From Lepus europaeus (taxonomy: Eukaryota; Chordata; Mammalia; Lagomorpha; Leporidae): a stretch of DNA of 64,000 nt. The notes below the pieces were generated by a model. It saw nothing but the letters and a program-made list of their open reading frames with translations. It made no database searches and had not been told where the DNA came from. Of the stretch, positions 23,155 through 34,558 are shown piece by piece (position 1 is the first letter of the stretch; every line of letters begins with the position of its first letter). Where the stretch lies: the NCBI RefSeq assembly GCF_033115175.1, contig NC_084835.1, positions 54,498,948 to 54,562,947 of the forward strand, read 5' to 3'. The position numbers were made by a program, and so were the translations under genes.

Positions 23155-23513
23155 GTGTCAGGCCCTGCAAGGCACAGGGGGTTAAGCTGAAAATGAGACT
23201 CTGGTATCCCAAATGAATACCAGTTTGAGTTTCAGCTGTTCCACCTTTGATTTAGCTCCCTGCTAATGTGCCTGGGAAAGAAGCAGAAGATGGCCCAAAT
23301 GATTGATCCCCTACCACCCACAAGGGAGACCCAGGAGGATTTCTAAGCTCCTGGCTTCTGCCTGGCTTAGCCCCAGCCATTGCAGCCACTGGGGAGTGAA
23401 CCGGTGGATAGAACATATCTATCCGTCATCTATCATCTGTTCATTGATATTTCTCCCTCTTTCTCCTTCTCACTGTAATTCTGCATTTCAAATAAATAAA
23501 TCTTTTTTAATTA
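23155..23513 (+). mobile_element. CSINE, with an L1 inserted at its tail
   Basis: Sense CSINE ending in caaataaataaatctttttt. The A-rich tail region was used as a target by the L1 that follows. Confidence 0.87.
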
Positions 23514-23525
23514 AAAGTGTCTAAT

Positions 23526-24530
23526 TCTGAGGCCAGAGTGCTGTTTAGGACATCTGCCATTCTATGAGTCTGCTGTGTATCCCGCTTCCCATGTTGGATC
23601 ATTCTCTCCTTTTAATTCTATCACTTAGTATTAGCAGACACTACTCTTGTTTATGTGATCCCTTTGACTCTTAATCCTATCATTATGATCAATTATGAAC
23701 TGAAACTGATCACTTTGACTAGTGAGATGGCATTGGTACATGCCACCTTGCCGGGATTGAATTGGAATCCCCTGGCACGTTTCTAACTCTACCGTTTGGG
23801 GCAAGTCCGATTGAGCATGTGCCGAAATGTGCATCTCCTCCCTCTCTTATTCCCACTCTTATATTTAACAGGGATCACTTTTCAGTAAGATCAGGCTAAA
23901 AAGCCCATGAGAGTATTTCAGGCATGGAAAGCAAAGACACTGTGACAAAAAAAAAAAAAAAAACTAAATGAAAAATCTTTGTGAGTGAGATCCATTGGAA
24001 AGAACGGCCATCAAAGAAGGAGGTAACTTTTCTCTGAAGGGAGGAGAGAACTTCCACTTTGACTATGGCCTTGTCTAAATAAGATCGGAGTTGGCAAACT
24101 CAAAAGGCTTCCATAGCCTTGCAACTCATGACAAGAGCCTCAGGTGATTACTGATGACATAAACAAGAGTGTCAGTTGTTAAATCAACAACAGGAGTCAC
24201 TGTGCACCTACTCCCCATGTAGGATCTCTGTCCTTAATGTGTTGTACTATGTGAATTAATGGTATAACTAGTACTCAAACAGTACTTTATACTTTGTGTG
24301 TCTGTGTGGGTGCAAACTGTTGAAATCTTTACTTGTATATACTAAATTGATCTTCTGTATATAAAGATAATTGAAAATGAATCTTGATGTGAATGGGATG
24401 GGAGAGGGAGCAGGAGATGGGATGGTTGCGGGGGTGGGGAGGGAGGTTATGGTGGAGGAGGAAAGACACTGTAATCCAAAAGTTGTACTTTGGAAATTTA
24501 TATTTATTAAATAAAAGTTAAAAAAATAAT
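23526..24530 (+). mobile_element. Rabbit-type L1 3'UTR insertion with 5' inversion
   Basis: The element is flanked by an 11-bp repeat, aagtgtctaat (23,515-23,525 and 24,531-24,541). The right part, from about 23,885, is sense L1 3'UTR ending ttaaataaaagttaaaaaaat. The left part (23,526 to ~23,880) is the upstream portion of the same 3'UTR in reverse, matching 39,800-40,190 read backwards. This is the signature of twin-primed retrotransposition. It carries only one copy of the internal 3'UTR module that is doubled in other copies. Non-coding. Confidence 0.9.
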
Positions 24531-24611
24531 AAGTGTCTAATAATTGAGTGATAATAGAAACAGTGGGGCATTAATGATAGAGACATGAGGGAGCTGAAGC
24601 TAAAGGAACAT

Positions 24612-24637
24612 CACATGCACACACACACATACACACA
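24612..24637 (+). repeat. (CA)n microsatellite
   Basis: Short CA repeat with one TA interruption. Confidence 0.8.
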
Positions 24638-24784
24638 AATCTGAACAATGGAATCATACTTGGCTGTGAGTTCCACCTAGCTCTGTGTTTGCATGGGACC
24701 TTCTTACCAGCGAGTCCGGGTGCACTCCCCATTTCCAATGATGCCATGGATTCATTGTTTTGATCATTTTTTCCTGTTGCATTT

Positions 24785-25115
24785 TCCCAATACTGTGGCA
24801 ACACCGTAGCAATGCACCTCAGTCATAAACAGGCTGGCTTATAAATGACAGAAATTTATCCTCACATTTCTGGAGGCTGAGATTTGGTGGCTGGTGAGAT
24901 CTGATTTTCTGATTCTTAGAAGTCTAACTTCCATGATGTCTCACATGGTGGAAGGGACAACTGGGCTCCCTCAGGCCTTTTATACAAGGGTACTAATTCC
25001 ATTCATGAGGGCTCAACCCTCATGAACTAACCACTTATAACACTGTCAAGTTTGGTGTTAGTATTTCTATATAGGAATTTTAGGAAGGACACAAACATTC
25101 AGATCATAGTACTGT
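24785..25115 (+). mobile_element. Ancient eutherian interspersed repeat, family not named
   Basis: ggctggcttataaatgacagaaatttatcctcacatttctggaggctg, ...catggtggaagggac, attcatgagggctcaaccctcatgaac and ggacacaaacattcagatcatag are phrases of a repeat common to many eutherian genomes. I recognise the pattern but not the family name. A second, more diverged copy is at 47,545-47,965. Confidence 0.6.
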
Positions 25116-25205
25116 GATTCCAATTATTTTTATATTATTTGCAACTCCTTCAAAACTTGTAAAATTATGTTATTGAGAAAGATGTAAAGAATAATAGTTA
25201 ATGAG

Positions 25206-25536
25206 GGGGCAGGTGCCGTGGCACAATAGGTTAATCTTCTGCCTGCATCGCCGGCATCCCATATGGGCGCCAGCTCTAGTCCTGGTTGCTCCTCTTCCAG
25301 TCAAGCTTTCTGCTATGGTCTGGGAAAGCAGTAAAAGATGGCCCATGTCCTTGGGCCCCTACACCCACATGGGAGACTAGGAAGAAGCACCTGGCTCCTG
25401 GCTTCGGATCGGTGCAGCTCCAGCCGTTGCAGCCATTTGGGGAGTGAACCAACGGAAGGAAGACTTTTCTATCTCTCTCTCTCTCTCTCACTGTCTGTAA
25501 TTCTGCCTGTCAAATAAATAAATAAAATCTTTAAAA
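25206..25536 (+). mobile_element. CSINE, full-length, with target duplication
   Basis: Sense CSINE with tail caaataaataaataaaatc, flanked by a perfect 13-bp repeat, aatagttaatgag (25,193-25,205 and 25,537-25,549). Confidence 0.95.
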
Positions 25537-25549
25537 AATAGTTAATGAG

Positions 25550-26089
25550 CATTCACATACAACCACCCTGTCTATAAACACCTACCCACATCTTTAAAGG
25601 CTTCTATTGGCCCCTCTTTAATCCCATCCTGTTTACTAATTTCCTTATTTTAATCTCATTACATTGGCCTAAATATGAATACAGGGCTAATCAAGATATT
25701 ACTTTGACATATAATTTTGAGCTCTGGAATCCTACTGTTTATGTCATTCAATTTACTGAGTTTGCTTTATACTATACTTGTAATATTTATTCTTAGGCAT
25801 TACAGTGTAGGTTATTTTCATTAATTTATTGTGTCCTATTATAAAGGACATATGGAGAAAATTTATCCACTCTAGTTGAATTGATTTGGGTTGGTCCTTA
25901 TTTTTGGTATTACAATAAAAGCAGCTATGCAGATTATTAGATAGATTTCCTTCATTCAATACTTGAAGTTTCTCTAAGCTATGCAGAATGGCATTCATGT
26001 AACAGAAAGCTTTCAAATCTTCAAATAAACTAGGTTATAGCAAAGTGTTTTCCAACGTGTTTGTGCTCATTAACTCACCATGAACATTT
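25550..26089. other. Unrecognised AT-rich sequence
   Basis: No gene recognised. It may be part of the antisense L1 that is clear from about 26,090. Confidence 0.35.
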
Positions 26090-26593
26090 AAATTTCAAGA
26101 ACATTAAATTTCAAGAGTTCCACATGTGTCCAAATTGTTGATTGGTTAATTGTACCTTGTTATATTTTCAGTTCTTTCTAAGCCATGTCATTTTCTGTGC
26201 AAACAAAGTCTATTCATTTTTATGTGTTGATTTTATATTCTACAACTTTTCAAACTCTCTTATGAGTTCAAATATTCTCTTAGTGGAAAATTTTGGTTCC
26301 CCTATTTAGACAATCGTGCCATCTACAAATAGGGACAATTTTACTTCCTCCTTTATAATTTGTATCACTGTGATTTCTTTTGCTCGCCTAATGACTCCCG
26401 TTGAAACTTCCAGAACTATATTTAATACCAGTGGTGAAAGTGGGCATGCTTGTCTGGTTCTGGATCTTAGTGGAAATGCTTCCAATTTCCCTTCATTCAA
26501 TATGCTTCTAGATTTGGGTTTGTCAAATATTCCCTCAAATGGATTGAGAAATGTACATTCTATACCCAATTCTATACCCAATTTGCTTTAGGT

Positions 26594-26966
26594 GTTTTTT
26601 TTTTTTGTTTTTTTTTTTTTGTTTGTTTTTTTTGTTTTTTTTTTGGACAGGCAGAGTGGATAGTGAGAGAGAGAGAGACAGAGAGAAAGGTCTTCCTTTT
26701 TGCCATTGGTTCACCCTCCAATGGCCGCTGCGGCTGGCTCATCTCACTGATCTGAAGGCAGGAGCCAGGTGCTTCTCCTGGTCTCCCATGTGGGTGCAGG
26801 GACCAAGGACTTGGGCCATCCTCCACTGCCTTCCCGGGCCATAGCAGAGAGCTGGCCTGGAAGAGGGGCAACCGGAATAGAATTCAGCGCCCCAACCGGG
26901 ACTAGAACCCGGTGTGCTGGTGCCTCAAGGTGGAGGATTAGCCTGTTAAGCCACGGCGCCGGCCTA
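26594..26966 (-). mobile_element. CSINE (young, GC-rich type) inside L1
   Basis: A long T-rich tail with G interruptions (tttttttgtttgtttttt), acaggcagagtggatagtgag, ggtcttcc body, gggactagaacccggtgtgc (reverse B box) and ccacggcgccggcc head. Flanked by ctttaggt (26,586-26,593 and 26,967-26,974). Confidence 0.93.
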
Positions 26967-28137
26967 CTTTAGGTTTTTATCATGAAAGGATGTTGTATGT
27001 CATCAGATGCTATTTCTACATCTATTGAGATAGTTGAGATAGTCAGATGTTTTTTATTCTTTGTTTTTTTAACGTGATGTATCACATTTATTGATTTGCT
27101 CTGTTGAACCATCCCTACATACCAGGGATAAATCTCACTTGTTCTCGTTAAATGATCTTTCTGAAGTGTTGTTGGATTTGATTAGCTAGTATTTTGTTGA
27201 GGATTTTTATATCTATGTTAATCAGAGATATTGGGCTATAGTTCTTTCTCTTTGTTTCATCTTTTCTTTGTTTTGGAATTAAGATGATACTGGCTTCATA
27301 GCAGGAGTTTGGGAGGATTCCCTCCCTTTGAACTGTGTTGAATAGCTTGAGAAGAATTGGAATTAGGTTTTCACTAAAAGTTGGTAGAATTCTTGTTTAA
27401 AGAAAATCTGAGAGCACTTTGGTTTATATGAGCAAGAGAAATATTCTATACTAGGGCAGAATTCCAGCCCAAAGATGATTCAGAATCTTCTTCGACCATT
27501 GGATAAGCAACTTCTATTGCAAGAAAGACAGGAAACAACATGCAAAGATTACCTGTTTGTGAAGACTGCCATTGGCCATATTTTGTCACAATCTGGCAGC
27601 TTTCGCCTTTGTTTGCCCATGGGGTTGGCTGCTAAGGTTGGTTGTAGATCAGTTTCTTATTTATAGGAGTATATCCTTAAGGTAGGTTGCAAGCTCCTTG
27701 TACATCAGGCTAGGTTACAGTTCACCACGTGTGTAGGCTCCTTTGTACCAAACTCATCACTTCAGTATAGAGGCAGGTTCAGGCTACTTTATTCCAGATC
27801 AGTATAGCTAATGGATTTATGGAGAATTAATATACCAATGCATATTGAATAAATAGCACATTCTTCATAAAATATATGTAAACCAAACAATTCTTTCTTA
27901 AATAATTAATTGTTTATTTTTGAACTTTTATTTAATAAATATAAATTTCAAAAGTACAACTTTTGGATTATAGTGAAGTATACAGTAAGTAGAAAAAACC
28001 TCCCTTTCAGACCAAAGGGAAAGAAAGTTTTAAAGTGAGAATATAATTTTCCTCATGGGCATTGTCTACCTTAGAAAAACTACTACAGAACATGCCTGTG
28101 ACTATAGACTTGTAGTTCAGGCCACCGAAGATTAGAG

Positions 28138-28640
28138 ATGGGACACGGGCACTCCCTTGACTTGCATCCTCTGGTCTGCTTTAACACAAACCAGGAGGAA
28201 AAGAAAGCTAGGCATCAGAAGCAATGGGTGGCAGGCCTATTAATGGCTGATCTGTACAGTGATCTGCCCTCAAGCAGACCCAACAGGCCAGTCCACTGCA
28301 GTGGCTTTCAATGTGGTAAGCCTGGGCTTCAGCAGAAGTCAGCTTATGAAGAGCCCTGGCAGCTCTGCCAAGAGTTGGATCACTGGAAATGGACCTGCCC
28401 TGGAATTGAAGGATGCCCAGGTCAGAGCCACAGATCTTATTGGCTCCAAGCTGAAAAGCCCTTCACTCAGCCCAACTTCCAAAGTGACCACTGCAGTTGA
28501 GGGGACAGCCAAGTAGGGTCAGCAACATTGCAGGCAGAACTGTAAATTTCTTGTTAGAGATGCCCCCTGCCTTTACCTGGCCATCTCTCCTCCCAGGCCA
28601 GCCAAGTAATGAAAGTCAACAGAGTGCCTTCCCCTAGGAG
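28138..28640 (+). pseudogene. ERV gag (nucleocapsid)-protease remnant
   Basis: The frame from 28,138 has a charged stretch then a zinc-knuckle-like region: FQCGKPG at ~28,309-28,329 and CQELDHWKWTCPG at ~28,366-28,404, resembling the nucleocapsid of class I (gamma-like) ERVs, where gag and protease adjoin. Key Cys/His positions are missing in the first knuckle. About 150 bp on, an NFLLE.. stretch (28,545) sits where a retroviral aspartic protease active site would be expected, but the catalytic Asp-Thr-Gly is absent. Stops interrupt the frame. It is a dead relic, identified by pattern only. Confidence 0.55.
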
Positions 28641-29021
28641 GTTCACACCTCCCTTAGGATATACCCCATGTGAAGAGATAGATAGGTCTGGGCCTCTTAA
28701 CTTACAAGGCCTAAAGCCCAACAGATTATTATCAAGCCCCTTCTATCAGGTTCTATTTGCCTCTCAATCAGAAAAATTACTTGTAGCTTAGACAGCACCT
28801 TTCTTAGCTCCTCTAATAATGACTCTGTCCTTTGTTCTAGACCCTGTCTAGTCCACTTGGGCCTCATTCCTTTGTAATCCTAACCTCTACTCTACCACCA
28901 ATGGCTCTACTGCCAACCTGTGTGTACTGATGGTCCTCTTCCCCACTTAATGCTGTATAATTGTTCAGACCTGGTTAAGGCCACTCTTAGGATCATTGGT
29001 TACTATCCTCACTCTGTCTTT

Positions 29022-29471
29022 TATGACCTTGTCTAAATATGATCAGAGTCGGGGAACTTGGAAGGCTTCCATAGCCTTGGCAACTCATGACGACAGCCTA
29101 GGGTGGTTACTGGCGCCATAAACTAGAGTGTCAATTTGTTGGGTCAACAACAGGAGCCACTGTGCGCTTGCTCCTGATGTGGGATCTCTGTCCTTAATGT
29201 ACTGTACATTTTGATTTAATGCTATAACTAGTACTCAAACAGTATGTTTCACTTTGTGTTTCTATGTGGGTGCAAACTGTTGAAGTATTTATACTAAATT
29301 GATCTTCTGTATATAAATAGAATTGAAAATGAATCTTGATGTGAATGGAGAGGGAGAGGGAGCGGGAGAGGGGAGGGTTGCGGGTGGGAGGGAAATTATG
29401 GGAAGGGGAAGCCATTGTAATCCATAAGCTGTACACTGGAAATTTATATTCATTAAATAAAAGTTAAAAAA
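29022..29471 (+). mobile_element. Rabbit-type L1 3'UTR (tail of the composite)
   Basis: aaggcttccatagccttggcaactcatg, the ctataactagtactcaaacagta module in one copy, gggagagggagcgggagagggg, and tattcattaaataaaagtt with a 10-A tail. Confidence 0.9.
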
Positions 29472-31110
29472 AAAAGTTGGTAGAATTCAGCAGTTAAGCC
29501 GGTCCTGGGATTTTCTTTTTTTGGGAGCATCTTTGTTACTGATTCAATCTCTGTCTTGGTTATTTGTCTGTTTCAATGTTATATGTCTTCATGACTCAGT
29601 TTTGGTAGATGGTATGTGTCAAGGAACCTATACATTTTTCCTGATTTTTCAAATTTGTTGGCAGCTGTATGTAGTAATTCCTGATATTTCTATGCTATAC
29701 TTTGTAATAAATCTTTTCATCTCTCATCTTATCTATTTGTGTCTCTTTGTTGTTGTTAATTAGGCCAATAGTGTATCAATTTTGCTTTTTAATTGTTTTG
29801 TATTTGTTTTTCAAAAAAATCTTTCATTTAATTAACCTTTTGTATTGTTCTTTTTGGTGTCAATTTCATTTATTCTTTTAATTTTAATTATTTACTTCCT
29901 CCTGCTAATTTGTGGTTTGGTTTGTTGTTGTTTTTCTAGGTTCTTGAGATGCATTAATAGCTCATTTATTTTATGTCTTCCCAATTTATTGATGTAGGCA
30001 CTAGTTAATATAAACTTCCTTATTAACACTGATTTTGTTGCATCTCATAAGTTTTGGTATGTTGTACTGTCATCTTCATTTGTTTCCAGGAATATTTTTA
30101 TTTATTTTTGATGCCTTCTTTGACCCACTGTTCATTAGGGAGCATGTTGTTCATTATGCATTTATTTGCATATTTTCTACAGATCCTTAAGTAGTTCATT
30201 TCTGGCTTCATTCCTTTTTGGTCACAAAAGACACAGGGTATGATTTCATCTTTTTTAATTTGCTGAGATGTACTTTCTTGGCCTAACATATGGTCTACAC
30301 TAGACAAAATTCCATGCATTGATGAAAAGAATGTGCATTAAGCTGCTGTGAGCTGAAAGGTTCTGTAGATATCAGTTAGGTACATTTGGTCCATAGGGTT
30401 GATTAGTTCTCTCGTTTTGTTGTTGGTTTTCTGTCTAGCTGATCTGTCCACTGATGAAAGTGGGAGTTGAAGTCCCCCATTATTATGGTATTGGAGTCTA
30501 TGTCTCACTTTAGATTCATTAACATTTCTTTTAAACAGCTATGTGCTCTGACATTGGGTACATACATATTTATGATAGTCATATATTCCTCTTGAATTGA
30601 TCCCTTGATCATTACATAGTGACCTTTTTCTAACAGTTTTTGTGTTCAAGTCTATTTTGTCTGATATTAGGATGCCTATATCTGGTTGATTTTTGCTTTC
30701 CATTAGCATGAATTGTCTTTTTTCATGCTTTCATTTTCAGTCTGCACATGTCTTTGTATTGAGTTGGGCAAATAGTCATGTCTTGGTTTTTTTACTCCAT
30801 TCAGTCAGTCTGTGTCTTTTAATTAGCCAACGTAGACCATTTACATCAATGGTTATCATTGAAAGCTAAGCATTTGGCCCTACCATTTTTCCATAAATAT
30901 ATATTATATGTTTTGGATTTTCTTTGTACTTTTACTGGGAGATTTTCTGCTTTCACATTCTTTCATAATGATGACTATCATTCTCTGTTTTTTCTGTGTA
31001 GCACATTCTTAAGTATAAATTGTAAGATTGGACATGTGGTTACAAATTCTTCCAATTTTTGTTTATTTCAGAAAGTCTTTATTTAACCTTCATTTGTTCA
31101 TCTCTTCCAA

Positions 31111-31748
31111 GTGATAAATGTTCAGTGTTAGCCCACAGTGGCTACAACCCTCACCCACACAGGTGCATGGACTCCACAGTGGATCTGTGCAGTCCTCAGT
31201 GTGAGCACAGAACCATCTGTGATGACCTATGCAGACTGTCAGGGAGCTCTGAGCCTCTGACACCAGACACAATGATTGCCCAGAGACCCTGCTACACTAC
31301 CCACATCTTTTTGTGCACAGAATTCCAAAAATCACAGCATGCATAGGTTTCCGTCTCAGCCCCATGAGCTTGCTCTGCCCATGGAGTAAACAGAGATATT
31401 CCCAGAAGCCAGCTGCCTATGGGTGCTCCAACTTGGCAGCTTGAGCCCCTACCCTGTGATAGGGTTAGGAGATGATAGCACATCACATTCCTAAATGGAT
31501 GCCCAGCCCCCTACCAAGCCTCCCGGCCACACTCAAGGTCAGCAGGAAATGTAGACTTGTGCCTCTGTTATAACCCCCTAGCCATGAATGGTGTGAGTGC
31601 CTCTGCAGCCTCTACTGGCATCAAGATGGCACTTTCTCCGCACTGGTCCCTGGGTGCCCTTGTCAGAGGATGGGGAGAAAGAAATGTGTTTTCCTTCACT
31701 GGATTGAGTGGGTACCATGCCTCTGACTAGGACTCCAGGATAGATTGA
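31111..31748. other. Unrecognised, moderately GC-rich sequence
   Basis: Open frames of 60-95 codons exist on both strands with no recognised family. It could be the 5' continuation of the antisense L1, but I cannot confirm that. Confidence 0.35.
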
Positions 31749-31757
31749 AAGTCATTG

Positions 31758-32076
31758 GCCAGTGCCGTGGCTCAACAGGCTAATCCTCCACCTAGTGGCA
31801 CCAGCACACCGGGTTCTAGTCCCGGTCGGGGCGCTGAATTCTGTCCTGGTTGCCCCTCTTCCAGGCCAGCTCTCTGCTATGGCCCGGGAAGGCAGTGGAG
31901 GATGGCCCAAGTCCTTGGTCCCTGCACCTGCATGGGAGACCAGGAGAAGCACCTGGCTCCTGCCTTTGGATCAGTGTGGTGTGCCGCATGCTGGCCATGG
32001 CAGCCACTGGAGGGTGAACCAACTGCAAATGAAGACCTTTCTGTCTCTCTCTCTCTCTCTGTCCACTCTGCCTGTC

Positions 32077-32132
<56 letters not shown>

Positions 32133-32167
32133 AAGAAAAGAAAGAAAGAGAGACAGAGAAAGAAAAT
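31758..32167 (+). mobile_element. CSINE (young type) with expanded GA tail
   Basis: ggccagtgccgtggctcaacaggc head, ccgggttctagtcccggtcgg B box, body, and tcaaaaagaaagaaag tail running into a long GA repeat. Flanked by aagtcattg / aagtcgttg (31,749-31,757 and 32,168-32,176). Confidence 0.92.
32090..32165 (+). repeat. (GA)n/(GAAA)n microsatellite
   Basis: About 75 bases of purine repeat expanded from the CSINE tail. It creates long artefactual ORFs on both strands. Confidence 0.92.
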
Positions 32168-32176
32168 AAGTCGTTG

Positions 32177-33026
32177 TGGTAAGCAAGGCTCTCCCTCAAG
32201 CAGTAAAACCAATGGCATGGACTGCCACATTCTGTTATCACCTCACCCTCAGAAGCTTGTGTCTCCCCCCATAAAAGAAAAAAAAGATACTTTCAAGTAA
32301 ACAAGACATATATTACTAAAACAGTAAAATTAAAATATATACCTGTCTTCAAAGATCTTAAATATGATTTCCTATATCTGGATTACATTGTGGTATAGTT
32401 TTACAAAAAATTTTGTGTACATACAATATGTTCCAGTTTGTAAGAAAATTATGAAGACAGGAGGAGTTTACACAGAGAAGTCAGTATGAAAGCACCTGGT
32501 AACGTCATTAATGTTCCCATTTCATACTTCGTGAGGAAGCTGATGATGAGAGAAATCAGGAAGTTTCTTTGCAGTCAGGCACTGAGCAAGAACCATGTCC
32601 TCCTGAGCTGTTGTATCTTTTCTTTCTTTCAGTGTATGCTATGCCCTGAAAAGACATACGGTCCATAGTAACATCAGATATCCTTTTCTTATCAGTTTGC
32701 TGCCTGTGGCTACTGCTGAGTAAAAACTATGTGATGCATGTAGTTTACTTAGTGGTCCAGGGTGCAATTTCCTACATTCCTAGAGTGTCTCTGTGTAATT
32801 TAGTCAGTCTACCAGAAGCTTCCCAGAACTCTGTAATTCAGAAACAGACAACCTGGGCAGAGGTGTCCTGCAATGAATAAATTCTTACTTCTAACAGGCT
32901 GAAGTGGACCATCTGGATTCCTTAAGGAACTACAAAAGTATAATTTTAGTGGAAGACTCTGTGAAGTAGTTTGGGAAGCAATGTAAATATTTTAGCAAAT
33001 TAAGAGAGTTTATCAGCACATGCAGG
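32177..33026. other. Unrecognised intergenic sequence
   Basis: No gene or repeat family recognised. Confidence 0.35.
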
Positions 33027-33365
33027 AGCCGGCACTGTGCTGTAGAAGGTTAAGCCTCCGCCTGCATTCCTGGCATCCAATATGAATGTCAGTTCAGATC
33101 CCAGCTGCTCCTCTTCTGACCCAGTTCCCTGCTAATGTGCCTGGGAAAGCAGTGGAAGATGGCCCAAGTGCTTGGGCCCCTGCACCCACATGGAAGAGCC
33201 AAAGGAAGCTCCTTACCCTTGACTTTGGCCTGGTCCAGCCCCAGTCATTGTGACCATTTGGGGAATGAACCAGCAGATGAAAAATTCTCTCCCTGTCTGT
33301 CTGTCTGTCTCTCTCTCTCTCCCTTCTGCCCTCCCTTTCAAATAGATAAGTAGATAAAAAAATAA
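33027..33365 (+). mobile_element. CSINE, sense
   Basis: gccggcactgtgctgtagaagg head, cctgggaaagcagtggaagatgg body, a (TGTC)n-expanded CT block, and caaatagataagtagataaaa tail. Confidence 0.88.
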
Positions 33366-33512
33366 AAAAAGGAATTCAGGGCTTTTATTGTTGTCCTTCC
33401 ATTCCTTATTTATCACATGCTCTTGCTGCAATGCACCATATTCTTTTGCTTCACTATGAAATATCAATGATATAAAAGGGTGCTAGAACTAACTTTCGTA
33501 AAGTATACTGTA

Positions 33513-33695
33513 TTGGGCCCTGCACCTGCATGGAAGACCAGAAGCACCTGGCTCCTGGCTTTGGATCAGCACGGTACACCGGCTGCAACGCGCCAGCCAT
33601 GGCGGCCATTGGAGGGTGAACCAATGGTAAAGGAAGACCTTTCTCTCTGTCTCTCTCACTGTCCACTCAGCCTGTCAAAAAAAAAAGAAAAGTTA
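33513..33695 (+). mobile_element. CSINE, 5'-truncated
   Basis: It starts mid-body at tgggccctgcacctgcatgg and continues to cagcctgtcaaaaaaaaaag. The tRNA-like promoter part is missing. Confidence 0.88.
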
Positions 33696-33869
33696 GATTT
33701 TTCCCTAACCCAAAGCCCTTCCTATAGTTGACCACTGACACCTTTTAAAAACTTTGCATTATGCTAATTACAGACTTAAAAGCAGTTGCAGAGACAGTAC
33801 ACAGAGGCCAAATATACATATTGCATATATGTATGTATTTATATTATATTATTATAAATATATTAATAC

Positions 33870-34202
33870 AGCTAAGATTTATTTATTTATATTTGAATGG
33901 CAGAGTTACAGAGAGAGGAAGAGCCAGAAAGAGAAAGATATTTTCCATCCTCTGGCTCACTCTTCAAATGACTGCTGTTGCCAGGGTTGGGTCAGGCCAA
34001 AGCCGGGAGCTAGCAGCTCTATTTGGGTCTTCCTCATGGTTTTAGAGACCCAAGTATTTGAGTCATCTTCTGCTGCTGTCCCTGGGCACATTACCAGGGA
34101 ACTGAATTAGAAGTGGAGCAGCCAACACTCAAACCAGTGCCCATTCAGGATGTTGGTGTTGCAGGCAGTGGCTTAACCTGCTGCACCACAATGCCGGCCC
34201 CT
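33870..34202 (-). mobile_element. CSINE, antisense
   Basis: aagatttatttatttatatttg tail, GA-rich body, cctgctgcaccacaatgccggcccc head. Confidence 0.9.
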
Positions 34203-34544
34203 ATTGGTTACATTTTATATACCAATAGTGCACTCCCAAACCAGGGGTATACACTGATATACCATTGTAATATGCATGTATAGTTCTACGTCCTATTACA
34301 ACAAATAGATTTAAGAGTCACCGTCACCAATGCTAGTTATTCTATCACCAAAAAAGATCTCTCATTTATAGCTACACTCATCGCTGCCCTGCACAATCTC
34401 CAACCCCAGGCAAACAGCATATTTTATATGGAAAAGATAGTGTGATTTAGTGTGTAGAATGTTACATTAATGGGGTTATACAATATGTCCCTATCATTTG
34501 CCCATTTTCTAAGTTATTATATATTTAATTTATAAAGAACTCTC
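34203..34544. other. Unrecognised AT-rich sequence
   Basis: No gene recognised; possibly degraded L1. Confidence 0.35.
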
Positions 34545-34558
34545 AAATCTCAACAGCA

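Larger units (their letters stand above)
27393..29471 (+). mobile_element. Composite ERV/L1 retro-insertion, 2.1 kb
   Basis: It is bounded by a perfect 17-bp repeat, aaaagttggtagaattc (27,376-27,392 and 29,472-29,488), and the host L1 resumes exactly after it. Inside, in order: about 540 bp unidentified; about 80 bp of rabbit L1 3' end in reverse (27,930-28,010); an ERV gag-pro-like segment in sense (28,080 to ~28,990); then rabbit L1 3'UTR in sense (29,022-29,471) with A-tail. One target duplication around the whole block suggests one insertion of a chimeric cDNA, but later nesting cannot be excluded. Confidence 0.8.
26090..31110 (-). mobile_element. Ancient LINE-1, antisense, split by two later insertions
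   Basis: On the plus strand the order is L1 ORF2 in reverse: atcgtgccatctacaaatagggac (~26,310), catgcttgtctggttctgg, then after a SINE cataccagggataaatc and ttggaattaagatgatactgg. After the composite insertion come cagcagttaagccggtcctggg, the gttgaagtcccccattattatgg region (~30,465) and ccaacgtagaccatttacatc (~30,825). The frame is destroyed. Removal of the CSINE at 26,594-26,966 and of 27,393-29,488 leaves a collinear element, giving a relative age order. Confidence 0.87.

Noticed and set aside
31755-32300. 181-codon plus-strand frame and long frames opposite it
   Set aside because: It lies entirely across a CSINE and its GA microsatellite; the Arg/Glu and Ser/Leu runs are translations of the repeat.
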